Shown piece by piece: positions 6,831-7,773 of a stretch of DNA of 7,773 nucleotides. A model generated the notes under the pieces. That model was not told the origin of the DNA. It was given only the letters and a program-made list of their open reading frames with translations, and made no database searches. Source of the DNA: Rudaea sp. (lineage in GTDB: Bacteria; Pseudomonadota; Gammaproteobacteria; Xanthomonadales; Rhodanobacteraceae). How positions within the stretch are numbered: position 1 is the stretch's first letter; each line of letters opens with the position of its first letter. The translations under genes were made by a program, and so were the position numbers. The stretch is taken from positions 1 to 7,773 of the forward strand of contig JAICYA010000080.1 of the NCBI GenBank assembly GCA_025934455.1, read 5' to 3'.

Positions 6831-7399
6831 AACGCCACCTGTGTTCGGGATGCCGCGGAGGCGGCGAGCACGTGCAGTCGCTTGAGCGCACGTGCTAGGA
6901 TGGATTTGGAATAGCTTTCGCTCTGTCCGAACAGCGCCGCAAGCTCGGCGTGCGTGTAGCCTTCCAGTTCATGTAACACGACGATCGCGCGTGCGCGCGG
7001 CGGCAGCTGCGCGAGCAGGGAGTCGGCATCGACGAGACCGGCCGGGTCAGGTCCGATCGCCGCGATTTGCTCGAACATCGCCTCCATGCCGGTATCGGCC
7101 AAATGGCGCTGGCGGCGCAGCCAGTCGATGCTCAGGTTCGCGGTCAGGCGCTTGAACCAGGCGCCGAACGGCGCTTCGCCGCGATAACTGGAGATTGTAT
7201 CCATCATTTTCAGGAATGCCTCGTGCACCAGGTCCTCTGCCAACTGGCGCTGTCCGCTCAGGCGCAGCGCCAGTTGGAAGCAGGCGCGCCCGTAGCATCG
7301 GTAAATTTCCTCGAACGCCGCCATGTCGCCGCGCTGCGCGCGCGCCAAGGTCATCGCGTCGATGTCCTTGGCGAATCCCGTGGCCGACCTCTCGTTCAC
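6827..7399 (-). CDS. ECF-family RNA polymerase sigma factor
   Basis: This 190-residue sigma-70 family protein has only regions 2 and 4, the extracytoplasmic-function type that redirects RNA polymerase to a small regulon. Region 2 (about residues 28-100) includes AFEEIYRCYGRACFQLALRL, AEDLVHEAFLKMMD (core binding), and YRGEAPFGAWFKRLTANLSI followed by DWLRRQR (-10 recognition). After a linker, region 4 (about 129-176) has LPPRARAIVVLHELEGYTHA and a helix-turn-helix ELAALFGQSESYSKSILARA that reads the -35 element. There is no extra C-terminal SnoaL-like domain. The start is uncertain: GTG at 7399 has a weak AGG before it, while the in-frame ATG at 7354 is preceded by AAGGA at a 10-base spacing and would still leave region 2 whole. 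It overlaps the anti-sigma gene by 4 bp. An autoregulated promoter would lie upstream of the unknown gene, outside the window. Confidence 0.93.
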   Translation of the reverse strand: MNERSATGFAKDIDAMTLARAQRGDMAAFEEIYRCYGRACFQLALRLSGQRQLAEDLVHEAFLKMMDTISSYRGEAPFGAWFKRLTANLSIDWLRRQRHLADTGMEAMFEQIAAIGPDPAGLVDADSLLAQLPPRARAIVVLHELEGYTHAELAALFGQSESYSKSILARALKRLHVLAASAASRTQVAL

Positions 7400-7439
7400 T
7401 GCAGCCTAGACGTAGTTGGCGGGCGAATCGTTGCAGCCG

Positions 7440-7773
7440 CTACCAGTGCAGCAGCTGTACCTGGGAGATGCCGTCGCGGTTGATCGCAATCAGCGCGTGG
7501 CCGCCGCCGCGTTCGATGCGCAGTTGCAGGCGATGCTCGTCCGCGGAGGCGACGAAGCCTTCGATCTGCTTGCCTCCGACCGTGATCAGGCGGATGTGGC
7601 GACCGGCCAACTGCGGCAGGCTGGAAAATTCGACGACGCTGTAGTCTTTTTGCAGCGGCGTGGCTTCGGGCAATTCTTCGACGATGCCGGGCTTCCAGAT
7701 CAAGGCTTGCGTGGACGTGGTGGGTGCCCCCGCGGAGGCTGTCGTGTCGACCGGTGCCACGGGTTTCGGCGGC
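7440..7773 (-). CDS. Unknown protein, C-terminal part, small beta-rich domain
   Basis: The frame is open to the window edge and stops at TAG 7440-7442, so about 110 C-terminal residues are visible and the start is missing. I do not recognise the family. The visible part begins with a Pro/Ala/Thr-rich low-complexity linker (PPKPVAPVDTTASAGAPTTS), then an acidic segment (GIVEELPEATP), then a compact domain of alternating strands: LAGRHIRLITVGGKQIEGFV, HRLQLRIERGGGHALIAIN, ISQVQLLHW. The strand order and the GKxIEGxV turn recall SH3-like or Sm-like barrels, but this is only a fold impression. The linker suggests that a membrane or other domain lies upstream. It is 40 bp before the sigma factor on the same strand, so it is probably the first or an early gene of the sigma operon. 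Confidence 0.65.
   Translation of the reverse strand, partial: PPKPVAPVDTTASAGAPTTSTQALIWKPGIVEELPEATPLQKDYSVVEFSSLPQLAGRHIRLITVGGKQIEGFVASADEHRLQLRIERGGGHALIAINRDGISQVQLLHW

Noticed and set aside
6355..6891. N-terminal extension of the PDZ protein frame up to 6891
   Set aside because: It would overlap the anti-sigma gene throughout and bury the signal peptide; the ATG at 6354 starts exactly at the signal peptide.

Overview
The window looks like a chromosomal segment of a high-GC gammaproteobacterium, most likely in or near the order Xanthomonadales (Xanthomonadaceae or Rhodanobacteraceae). The basis is the gene order tonB-exbB-exbD-exbD with two tandem exbD paralogues, a PdxJ of the type with [17 protein letters not shown] and EFNIEGN motifs, and an ECF sigma/anti-sigma pair whose anti-sigma protein carries a PPxDLWPRI motif. 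These are recognised from memory of the families, not from a search.

Positions 1-2940 (+ strand) are an energy-transduction locus. The C-terminal end of a TPR protein is followed after 172 bp by tonB, exbB, exbD1 and exbD2. ExbB and ExbD form the proton-driven inner-membrane motor, and TonB passes the energy to outer-membrane receptors. The upstream TPR protein is of the kind often found beside TonB systems. A strong hairpin at 2961-2984 ends the locus.

Positions 3002-5457 (- strand, converging on exbD2) hold pdxJ (pyridoxine 5'-phosphate synthase). Upstream of it, 32 bp away, is a 530-residue protein with a serine beta-lactamase/penicillin-binding fold and two C-terminal repeats. All three catalytic motifs of that family are altered: SxxK became AxxE, YSN became YSI, and HxG became RxS. 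Its signal peptide is encoded upstream of the GTG start in the same frame but has no standard start codon, while an ATG sits one frame away. It is either an exported pseudoenzyme with an unusual or frameshifted start, or a gene beginning to decay.

Positions 5569-7773 (- strand) look like one operon. In transcription order they are: a 5'-truncated unknown gene with a small beta-rich C-terminal domain, an ECF sigma factor, a single-pass membrane protein that is probably its anti-sigma factor (ATGA overlap), and a secreted PDZ-domain protein with a PEGA-like C-terminal domain. This resembles an envelope-sensing circuit: cytoplasmic sigma factor, membrane anti-sigma, periplasmic partner. The signal and regulon cannot be read from the window.

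There is no gene-free stretch longer than 300 bases. I see no tRNA, rRNA, CRISPR array, insertion sequence or phage gene. The most interesting items are the catalytically altered beta-lactamase-like protein with its out-of-frame signal peptide, and the four-gene sigma operon.
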